Assembly: GCA_019828545.1 (NCBI GenBank)
Contig: JACVRA010000177.1
Span: forward strand, 1 to 54,327
Direction: 5' to 3'
Length of the DNA stretch: 54,327 bases
From: Paracamarosporium sp. OC-R06-R3
Taxonomy: Eukaryota; Ascomycota; Dothideomycetes; Pleosporales; Didymosphaeriaceae
Under the pieces are notes generated by a model. It saw nothing but the letters and a program-made list of their open reading frames with translations. It ran no database searches and was not told the DNA's origin. Shown piece after piece: positions 45,439-54,327 of this stretch. The position numbers and the translations under genes were made by a program. Positions within the stretch are counted from its first letter, which is position 1. Each line of letters begins with the position of its first letter.

Positions 45439-46354
45439 ATGTCGGATCCGCGGCTGCGAGCGCGAGCTCAGCAGCAGCAGCAGCAGCAATCCGCGCCCAC
45501 GCCTCCACCACCACCGCCGCCGCCCGTGGAGCCCCCGGTCAGCCTCGATGGTAGCCATGGCGCACCTCAGAACCAGGAAGCATCTTCTACTCCGAATCCC
45601 AACTACAAGCTCAAGTTCTGCACCGTATGTGCAAGTAACCAGAACCGGTATGTCGCCCATCCAACCACCATCCAAACTGTAAGCTGACCCATCCAGCTCA
45701 ATGGAAGCCCACCTCCAACTTGCCTCTGCAAACCTCCCTACCATCTCCTTCGGCACTGGCTCTCTCGTCCGCCTCCCAGGGCCCAGCATCACCCAACCCA
45801 ACGTGTACAAGTTCAACAGCACCACCTACCAAGCTATACACCAGGAGCTCGCCACCCAAAACACGCCGCTGTACACCGCGAATGGATTACTCAACATGCT
45901 GGGTCGCAACCTCACCATCAAATCGTTTCCAGAGAGGTTTCAAGACTGGGTTCCAGGCAAGCCCCGACTGGAACACAAGGACGACCAAGGGTACAGTGGC
46001 ACCGAGTCTGGCGTCGTAGATGTCATCATCACGTGCGAAGAGCGTTGCTTCGATGCCGTGTTGGAGGATTTGCACAACAAAGGCGGCAGGATGAACCGCC
46101 CCGTCCACGTCTTCAACGTGGACATTAGAGATAACCACGAAGAAGCGCTCGTTGGAGGAAAAGGCATCCGCGAACTCGCAGTGATGTTGAACGAAGCTGC
46201 GGCACAGGAGATGGAGATCCACGGCGACAGCGGCTGGGATAGTGGCAGCGGCAGCGCGCGTTCCGGCTTCGACGAGCGCGTCCCAGACATTCTCGCAGCG
46301 TGGCAGGAGAGGTGGCCCAATCTGCCGGCCATATGGAGCTTGGCATGGTTTTAG
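45439..46354 (+). CDS. SSU72: RNA polymerase II CTD phosphatase SSU72
   Basis: A cysteine-based phosphatase of the Pol II C-terminal domain (Ser5/Ser7) acting with the cleavage/polyadenylation machinery in the nucleus. Exons are 45439..45647 and 45697..46354 with a 49 bp intron that splits the Arg codon of the active site, giving 288 aa. The P-loop CASNQNRS (C-x5-R, Cys-64 to Arg-70) is intact, and the [10 protein letters not shown] loop (about 211-220) carries the general-acid Asp. An N-terminal low-complexity leader of about 55 residues includes a seven-glutamine run and an eight-proline run. Near the C-terminus an acidic, Ser/Gly-rich insert precedes a [11 protein letters not shown] helix. 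All catalytic residues are present. Confidence 0.96.
45467..45530 (+). repeat. CAG and CCN trinucleotide repeats in SSU72 coding sequence
   Basis: Six CAG codons plus CAA encode a Q7 run, followed shortly by CCA/CCG codons for a P8 run. Such in-frame triplet repeats can vary in length between isolates. Confidence 0.7.
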
Positions 46355-47687
46355 CGATTGCTTTGATATGGCGTTTACGACTTATGGCTTATGATACCCA
46401 CACGGCACGGCGTTAGAACATGAATCCATCGAGGCTTTCGCCTTTGAGCAATTTCCACTTCACATCTCAAAGCTCTGCCGCATTGCATATCTGATCTCAC
46501 AACTCAGTCACTCACCTCCGCTAACATCACCTATACTCACCATCAACCGCACCCAGATATCTACTCCCCTCCTGTCCCTGCCATGCTATGCCAAACTCAT
46601 ATCCCGCCACCCCATGCCACCCATAGTCCTGCCAACCTTGTACCCCTCCCACCCCACACCGCCTCACCTCTCCGCGTACCACACCGCTCTCCATCCCTAT
46701 CCCTCCACCCATTTCTGCCACCCATTTCTGCCACCCGTTTCTGCCACCCGTTTCTCCCACCCATTTGTACAACGAGCCTAAAGCCTACTCACTCCATCAA
46801 CGCCTTTCCTATCACTCACCCACATCTCTCCCAACCCAACCTGATTTAATGTCAAACCCGACACTTATCCTGCCCTGTCGTAATCGTACAAGGGAGACAC
46901 AAAGCAGAGGGGAGAAAGAAAATAAGAAGGGCTGCGCTTCCGTTGGTGTGGTGTCACCTGTGCGAGTGGGCTTGGATGTGGCTCGCGTAGACTAGTGGTA
47001 GGTTTGTTTGTGTAGGGAGGGTTGTACGTGTGGACATGTTGGAAGTGTGGGTGGGTATGTAAGGGGTTGGAGGTGGAGTTGAGGTGGAGAAAATTTACCA
47101 TCGAGGGAGTGATGTCTCTATGTATAAACGGCGGGGATGCGTCGTTGTAAAGTGCATGGAGTACATCATTGCTAGTATGGAATCAACGAGATCTTGCACG
47201 ACAAAGGGATGCACATGCTGGGGCGAAACCGCCCACGAAAGCGTACATACGGATGCCGCAAAGACCTACATTTTGACGTTTGTCGAGGGATAGTCAAAAG
47301 ACCGAGTGTTCGGCATGTCCTCAGGGAATATATCGAGGATGGTCTGCGACAGACGATAGAAGGAAAGAAAGAGAGTGGACATGCCAGTGGTTGTGGGAGT
47401 AGTATACAAGTGGCACTAACCGGCAATCTGTATCACACGCTTTGGACGATGCAGTTCTATGTACCCATGACGTACCGAAGATCTCTGCCCCCATACAGTT
47501 TCAGCCTTCCGAACGGCTAATCATCCACCATTAGTATGCTCGTTCAAATGCACCTATCGTCCAATAAAAATTTAAGCCTGCTGCCCGCCATCCGAAAGCG
47601 ATCATAGTACACCTGCTTACATCTTCATGTCCTCTCAGCCTCGTCCATGTCGCAACCTACGATGCTGCGTCGCGGACGTGGGCGACA
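46355..47687. other. Intergenic, C-rich then mixed
   Basis: 1.33 kb between SSU72 and the next plus-strand gene. 46500-46850 is strongly C-rich on the plus strand and includes a 13-bp tandem array (46705..46769). Small ORFs lack family resemblance. Confidence 0.5.
46705..46769 (+). repeat. 13-bp tandem repeat, five units
   Basis: Units CCACCCATTTCTG, repeated twice exactly, then CCACCCGTTTCTG, CCACCCGTTTCTC and CCACCCATTTGTA. A minisatellite in non-coding DNA. Confidence 0.85.
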
Positions 47688-50520
47688 ATGTCGCGACGAC
47701 TTCTCTTCATTCCTGCCGTAGAAGCAGCACCCGTCGGTTATCCTTCAACCTCCCTCTCGCACACTCTGACAACACGCAAATCCCCGCCGGTATGCGGCTT
47801 CGAGGGCAATGCTGACTTCTACGGCATCGGCATCAGAACCGGTATTTATCTTCAGTGGGCATCCGCACTGCTCGCAAACCGCTACGTATCAGATGCCGCA
47901 CGAGGACATCTCATCACTAACTCCACATTCCTTCTTGCAGTATGCATCGCCACGCTGCAGAGCACATCTTCGGGGACGCTGCGCAAGGCTGAAGCCCTTG
48001 TGCTCCAGCATATCTGCTTTGGCTTCTTATTTTCAATAATGACGATATGGGGCTACCGAGTGAGACAAAGGATCAAAACAAAAGTGCTGTTTAGTCTTGC
48101 CGACATATCGTTTCGCCTCGTAATGTCGGCTGCTATTTGTGGTTACGCAGTCTGGTTCTGGTTCGTCGGCAACGGCGCGCTATCTGAAGAAGGCTGTAGG
48201 ACCGTGACGTTTCTACTCGCTCGAGTGGATACCCAGGGCAGCGTCCGTTACTTCTACCAGGCCCAATCAGTTCTACTTCTGATCATCTATGGTGTGCTGT
48301 TGCTCAGAAATGCGTCCAAATGGGTTGTCTTCGCAGTCAAATCACTCCTCTTCAACTTCCTCCCCGCCGGGCTTTTGACAGCGATGGATCACCTATGGGA
48401 TCCTGAGATCTTTTGGGGATTTCGGCTTGCATATCGCTGGTTTCAAACAGCGCCTTTACGGTTCTGGCTCTCTATCAACCGTCAGAGTTTGCACCCTGCT
48501 GATTTAGACTTCCCAGCGTATGGTGTAGACTTCCCGTTCTGCAACGGGGTCATCATACTGTGTTGGACCGTCGCGCAGTACTTTTCCTTATTAATGTTCA
48601 AGCGACCGCTTTATCCGAAGTCACCGCCTCTGTTACGCTTTGCCCGCACCCATTCGAATGCGACCGATGACCAGAAGAAAGTGGCGTTGTGGGAAAAGCC
48701 TTTGAGGCTACTACGGTACAGCTCTCAATCGACGGGAAATCAAGATACGAAGCTAACTATTTCTCCAGCCTCCTTCCATGGACAGATATGTTATCGATTT
48801 TAAATTTTATTTGTTTCGCTTGGGCCATTTTTGCGACGGAGTTTACCTTGAAATGGAACAAAGTGACAGAGATCAATTCCGTGACATCGACTGGCCAACT
48901 GATTCCTCTAATAATCGGCATTGCGAGCTTTCTCCAGATTATGTACACGATCCTCATACGCAACACGCAGGTCGCTCTCACTGACCTCCTACTGGTTGGT
49001 TATTGTCAAGGAATTGAAAAATTGTCTTTCTGACCTCCTTTTAGCGAAGGCTCATAGATCCGCCAGAATCAATATCAAAACTATTACCCGATTCAGACCC
49101 TGAGTATCCGAACACCGATTCAGTATGGCGCTATCCACTGGAAGATGGCTATGAAGCTGTCTTCTGGGAGCAAAGCCCTGAAAGGCGAAGGTCTGTCGAT
49201 ATATTGGTTTCAGGATCTAGGATGACAAATACTCGACTTGGTGTAGCAGACACAGACCTAGTGAGAATGGGATTGTCCAAGGTAACCCCACCAGACTTAT
49301 GTAGGTCACGGAGGAACTCTCTTCCATATGATGCATGCAAAAAGTGGAGCACAGTAAGTACACTGATTTCAGTGTAGATGTGGCTGCTAATGTTATCTTA
49401 GACTGAAGAAGAAAACCATACTACGCACGTGGGTTCTCCGATGCCAAGGCCGAGACCACATTCTTCGTCCAGCATTGTGGCATCCACAGAGATGAGACCA
49501 AAGAGCATCAAAGATGTCATAGGAGCATTATTGCTGACCATCTTGGTGGTTTTAATTCGTCCGATATTGTTCATCCTAAATGCTATCCGAAAGATAATCT
49601 GGAAAGTTCTGCAAGCCTTAATAGCCAAGAAAAGATTCCGAACTGCTGGGAAAGAGCTAGGCAAGTTGATAGTTGTAGCTTTACGAAAGAGAAGCACTCA
49701 TATAAACGAGGCGGTCGAAGTATGGAACGATGCGGAGGCCCGAGAGAGCGATGTTGAAAGACTCGAACAAACAATCCAAGACGCTCATCGGGCATCATCT
49801 GAACAATCAATATCTCCAAGCTCTATCATCAACCGACGCAAAACGATTCACCGCGATGGTCAGTATGCATCTGTCCAGCAGCTCATGCGGCGATGGATCG
49901 TTGATGCAACAGCGATGATTGATGGACCCCACACGCCATCATCATCTGACTCACTCTCATCCTCCAACATCGACCCAGTCAATCCACTCACTGCAGAGAC
50001 ACCACACATACCGTACGGTCCCAAATCTGGCACAGGCAGTTGGGGCCCACATATAGCCTACACCTTCCCCACCATGCACGCCCTCACAATCCCACCCTCT
50101 ATCCCCCGCGGCCCGCTCTACAGCATACTCTCCAGCCTCTCCTACGCCTCATCACGGTTTATGCCTACCTACCCACAACTCAGCGCCACCGCTGCCAACT
50201 TCACCGACATCTTCTCTGAGCTTGGAGAACTATACTCCCGACGCGCGAAAGATCTCATCTCACGCGAGCAGCAGGATCAGTTGTTCCATGAGTGGATGGA
50301 AGAGCTTCGGTACCAGTATGTATGGAGGGCGGTTAGGGATGCTATTGCGTGGACGAAGAGGTTCCACGAGGTGCCTAATGGCGATACATGGGAGTACGGC
50401 GATGCAGGAGAAGAGATAGACGAGACGTTGCATGATATGAGAACCATCTTGGAGGAGGCATTTGCGAGGGGGGTGGAGATGGAGAAGAGGAGGCGGGGAG
50501 AAGACAAGAAGGAGGGATGA
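47688..50520 (+). CDS. Large multi-pass membrane protein, fungal, unknown function
   Basis: Proposed exons are 47688..48715, 48769..48994, 49045..49353 and 49402..50520, giving 893 aa in frame. The N-terminal CGFEGNADFYGIGIRTGIYLQW motif opens a family common in filamentous ascomycetes without known role. About seven to eight hydrophobic helices lie in residues 50-410. A further hydrophobic pair (IGALLLTILVVLIRPILFILNA) lies near 550, and the C-terminal 300 residues are hydrophilic with a basic helix-rich stretch and a coiled-coil-like end. The third intron-free tail is long for a transporter, so signalling or scaffolding is as likely as transport. The second intron uses a weak donor (GTTGGT) and is the least certain join. 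Confidence 0.78.
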
Positions 50521-52552
50521 CGGCGTGTTATCTCCGTGTTGACAATATATCCTACATCTTTATGTAAAGCGTTGACTTGGTCTATCTGACAGTTTACGTG
50601 GTCTGACAGGCGGCTGGTCACCTTTTCGGTCTTGTCGGGTTCAATTGTCGGTGCCTTGACTCTAGAAGTGTGGAGGTACATTCTATAGCTTGCGATAGTG
50701 CACTCTACACGTGTGTTCTGCATTTTCGCAGAAAACTTCACGTGCGATCCCGACGGGCTGATCAGATGAGTACAAAAGCAAGGCGAGAGCAGGCTGAGGA
50801 GTGGTGAGTATTGAAACGTGATGACATTTGACGCCTTTGAAGGTGTTACACATAAGTGAGACTCGAGGTGCTTCGAGGTGATCATTTGGTTCCAAAGATT
50901 AGCATTGAGCTCCTATTAATCTTGTGAGTGAAAGAACAAGAGAGGCATCAAATCGATGATTGTAACCAATATGTCGGTGAATACGCTTCACGTTGTCCAT
51001 TAATTAGGCGTGGAATTTGGTCTCTTCAACAACGAAATTTGTAGCTTTCTCTATACATCGCACCAATGACGCGTCACGCTTAGGCAAGAGTCAACATGTC
51101 AAAGATGTCACAAGCTGATTTGACTTCACGATACATGTAAAGCTCTAAGGTATCCTTCAAATTAAAGCTCCATAGGGTCTTGGACGGCGTCGTGAGTTTT
51201 TTCCAGAGACGGAAAGGTTTGTGGCTTGGACTTGTGAGGGTCTGAACTCATTACCTTTATAGCACGCTTAAATACGCTGAATCAGTTTTTCTAATGATTC
51301 GTCACTTCTAGCATTCAACAAACCCGAATTTTAGTGTAAGTTGTGTGACTCAGTCTGGCGATATATTTGTGAAGACACAAGGGACTAAAGCTTCTGTTGG
51401 CATTACATCACGCTAGTCTTCGCCATTTCACGATAGCACATGTATGTTGTACTACGTTCTATCTACGGACTCGAATATTTGCTCTAATGTGGTAACAGTC
51501 GCGTTTAGAATCATCACATTGAGAAATCAAGATAATAGAGCATCCTGTAAGGCACTAATTCGAGTCTATGCTTGTGTGAAAATTAATTCTATTTGTTCGT
51601 TCACCAGATGGATAAACGTAAGTCCTGGTATTATACTATCATTAGAGGTTCCCGGTTATGATTGCGCACTTCCATGGGGTTAGAAGGGACGGGACGAAGA
51701 GTCAATAGTGTCAATGAGTAAAGAGTAAGAGATCCGCATGGAAAGAAATTGTGGGTGCGTCTTTGACCCTGAAAATCGCTAGGTTACTCTTGGAGCTGCT
51801 GTGATCACTGCGCGACGTCAGGATACAGGTAGTAGCTAGGTACGCCGCCAGCATATGCAGGTTCCGAAGTCCGATGCGCGCATGCTACATGCACGTACAA
51901 GACTGTGTGCTCCATGTACATCATCAATCAGTATACTTAAATAAGATATAAGAATGCCGAGTATATACCAAGGGCTCATACTGTGATTGTGTTGACCATC
52001 TTTCGCGTAACATAGCACGGCAGGTGTACGCTTGTCGCCCTGTCTCGCCGTCGTAATATGAGACGCAACGCCCGATAACTCGAAGTTCGGATGAGTTTCC
52101 ATTGCTTCGGGTATTGGCTACGTTGTCCGGTATTGTTAGTTTCTGCTCCCTAGGGGCACGGTAAAATTAGCCAAGCGCGCCCCAGTACGGTCCGCAACAC
52201 CCAGCAGCACATGGCTTTAGACCTCTAGGATGTTGCTAGCCCGCTATGAACTAGTAAATATAAATTAGAGTTGTGCGTCGATTTCGGCCCAAGTGGAGGT
52301 GCACTCAAATTGGGTGGGCTTTTGGTCTCAATAAACATCTCAGACACATGTTTTTTGTTCGTACTATATGTTATGTGATTTCTACTCGTTAGACCTTATT
52401 AGAAGAAGACTACCGTTTCCAAGAATCAATTCCAAGCTACTTACACAAGGTAAATTTCGCATCTATCACTCGAGGAATTACATTGTCAAACTCTCCAAGG
52501 TAGAGTGATCTAGTGCACGTAAAATGAGTCTTTTATTGTAATGTAAGATTAC
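50521..52552. other. Intergenic, AT-rich
   Basis: 2.0 kb between the membrane-protein stop and the P450 stop, which converge. Short ORFs only (e.g. 51444..51683 plus, 51836..52102 minus), none recognisable. No repeat stands out. Confidence 0.45.
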
Positions 52553-54150
52553 CTAGGAGTCCCTGGGAATCAGTGCTACAATGCAACCATTCTTGCTTTG
52601 AACTGTGAGGCGGAACTCTTCTTTCCACTCAAACTCCGGATCTCTGTTCTCAAGCTTATCAAATATTCTCAACAGCGTGACAAGTACGTAAGCACTTTCG
52701 GTGAAAACGAGGCCCATCCCTGGACATAAACGTGGTCCACCACCAAAAGGGGTGTACTCCCAGCCTGGACGCGCAACTTCCCAACGTTCAGGCCGGAAGA
52801 CATCAACATCGGCACCCCAGAAAGACTCGCCTCTGCCCATTGCACGGTAGTTGATCTCGACCATATCACCCTTCCTAATGTATAGTGGAGAGCGACCATC
52901 AGACCCACCACCAAGGGGTAGAACAGCAGTTTTTACACATTGTCGCTGATTAGTGGTCGCAATGGTCGTCAACCGGTGCGCTGAAAGAATTAGCTAAGTC
53001 CATGTCCTCGCCATTATTAGCAGACTTACTTTCCTTCAAAACCCATTCAAGATATTGGTACGAGTTCAGCAACTTATAACCCAATAGCTCATGCTTCTTG
53101 GGCTCGATTTCTCTTTTCATCCTCTCCCATATTGTAGGGTGTCGTGCCAAGTGAAAAACTGCGTTCGTGAGGACAGTCGCAGATCCGTCGTGCGCAGGGC
53201 TGAAGACGCTGACAATATGAGAACGCAGTGTGACCCTATCTTGCGTGTTGCGTGCCATTTTGTCAACCACGCGCAAGCGACCAGTTCCTTGTTGTGACTG
53301 GCTAGCTTTTTTTTCGTCTCTCAGGCGTCCCAACGCTAGGTCGACGTGCTTGTCTGCATAGTCAGTTACTTGCTTGCAAGCCTCCCACCACCTTTCATCG
53401 CGATGAAGGAATTTGAACCGCCCAAGGACTGATCTAATGCCAGTTCCTCGCTGTGCATATTCGAACGCGTCCATGAAGTCTTTGCATTGCGTTGAGTCTT
53501 CGAGAGCGCCCATAGCTTCCCCAAAAATGAATTCGCTAGTAGTGTCCAGCACCTAATAATGTTAATAGATCTCGTTTCCCCTTGATTGGGTACCTACTAA
53601 TCTCTTGAACAGTGGAGCAAGGTCCACCGTGGCGCCATCCTTCGGTAGCAGATTGAGAAAGGCGTCGGTATGCTTGCGCAGCCGTTCCATGTTTGCAAGG
53701 TGCACAACATCAAACGATAATTTTATCAATGCCCTCCCATGCTTCCAGTGCGGACCATCCACCACGATGATTCCATTTCCCCATAGATGAGTGGCCGTAT
53801 CGTAGCGAAGCCCCTGAAGACCGAAGTGGGGAAAATAAGTTGCATGTACAGCCTTTGACACCCCGGGGTCGATAGCCTTGAAAACCTTGGTCCCAAACGA
53901 GTTGACGGTAAATGTCTTACCGTACTGATCGAAACCAGACTTGTTATACTCTAGAAGGTGTCCTCCCTGGAACGCGCATGAAACCGAAAAAGTAGTCTAG
54001 TCCTAAAAACGGTTCCTTATGGTGGTATCTCGGTGGGTCTTGACAACCATTACGGCGTAGGGCCAGTTTGTGTTCGAAAAACAATGCAAATCGCCAGACT
54101 ATATATAGTAGGACACAAGAAGCGACGGCCATAAAATTTGTTTGCGCCAT
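52553..54150 (-). pseudogene. Cytochrome P450, CYP52-like, with a frameshift
   Basis: A microsomal P450 resembling CYP52-type fatty-acid/alkane hydroxylases. Segments on the minus strand are 53598..54150, 53030..53552 and 52553..52980. An N-terminal membrane anchor leads to HKEPFLGLDYFFGFMR, and then the frame must shift by one base near 53960-53975 to reach GHLLEYNKSGFDQYGKTF; no GT-AG intron can bridge it, and the original frame stops at once. Downstream the protein is well preserved: the ExxR motif (ETHR, formed across the last intron), RPERW and the haem loop FGGGPRLCPG. The I-helix reads AHDGSA rather than AGRDTT, which is unusual. A sequencing error could explain the shift, but with the odd I-helix a decaying gene is plausible. 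Total coding length is 1504 nt, one over a multiple of three. Confidence 0.8.
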
Positions 54151-54327
54151 ATTGATGTAAGGAGCTCTATGCGGGTGAGTTCTTCGGAAACGCACTTGAC
54201 AAGAATGCCATAAAGCTGCGGGGAGGCAGTGGGTATCCCAAAATCCGTAGCGACAACGCCAGGATCAACATTTCATTTTCATTGGCTATTCAGTCTTACC
54301 GTGTCCGTGCGCGTGATGCGCGGATTC
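54151..54327. other. P450 promoter region at the window edge
   Basis: 177 bp upstream of the P450 start. No other feature can be seen. Confidence 0.4.

Noticed and set aside
53598..54150. An intron to explain the P450 frame change
   Set aside because: The only GT...AG pair nearby either removes the conserved LDYFFG region or is 7 nt long, and neither restores the frame.
1..54327. CRISPR array, prophage, bacterial operon structures or viral genes
   Set aside because: Spliced eukaryotic genes throughout; no regular spacer array, and no integrase, reverse transcriptase or viral protein seen.

Overview
The window is nuclear DNA of a filamentous ascomycete (Pezizomycotina, most likely Dothideomycetes). 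Genes are split by short GT-AG introns of about 45-60 bp, often with a CTAAC/CTGAC-like branch site just before the acceptor. The families present (SHO1, NBP2-like, RO10, MUP1-type permease, TRI12-type MFS, NRPS-like reductase, secreted intradiol dioxygenase) are typical of that group, and one repeat shows C-to-T/G-to-A decay like repeat-induced point mutation. I assembled exon models by hand. Except for the frameshifted P450 and the partial gene at the left edge, every listed gene model keeps an open frame across its proposed introns.

Region by region. 1-14.6 kb is GC-rich and largely conserved: a possible 3' end of a gene at the left edge, the beta subunit of methylcrotonyl-CoA carboxylase (leucine catabolism), NAD(P)HX epimerase, mitoribosomal protein bS16m, a vacuolar-type amino-acid transporter, a dynactin p24/RO10-like protein and the osmosensor SHO1. 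A 2.9 kb gene-poor stretch follows, then a secreted cysteine-rich protein with a lysozyme-like domain. 15.5-21.7 kb has a MUP1-type methionine permease, a secreted alpha/beta-hydrolase and a secreted intradiol dioxygenase. 22-35 kb is an accessory block: class II aldolase/adducin protein, NRPS-like adenylation-thiolation-reductase enzyme, Baeyer-Villiger monooxygenase and a TRI12-type MFS exporter. Two copies of the same ~290 bp repeat lie on either side of these four genes. 37-40 kb has a fungal membrane protein of unknown function and a VOC/glyoxalase protein. 42-50.5 kb returns to conserved genes: an NBP2-like SH3 protein, the RNA polymerase II CTD phosphatase SSU72 and a large unknown membrane protein. 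The right end holds a CYP52-like P450 with an apparent frameshift.

The best candidate for an undescribed system is 24.1-34.5 kb. The reductase would activate a carboxylic acid and release it as an aldehyde, the BVMO could insert oxygen next to a carbonyl, the class II aldolase-fold protein could act on an aldol-type intermediate, and the MFS pump would export the product. The secreted hydrolase and dioxygenase just outside could act on related compounds; they share an almost identical 18-nt motif about 270 bp upstream of both start codons. This pathway is inference from families and position, not demonstrated.
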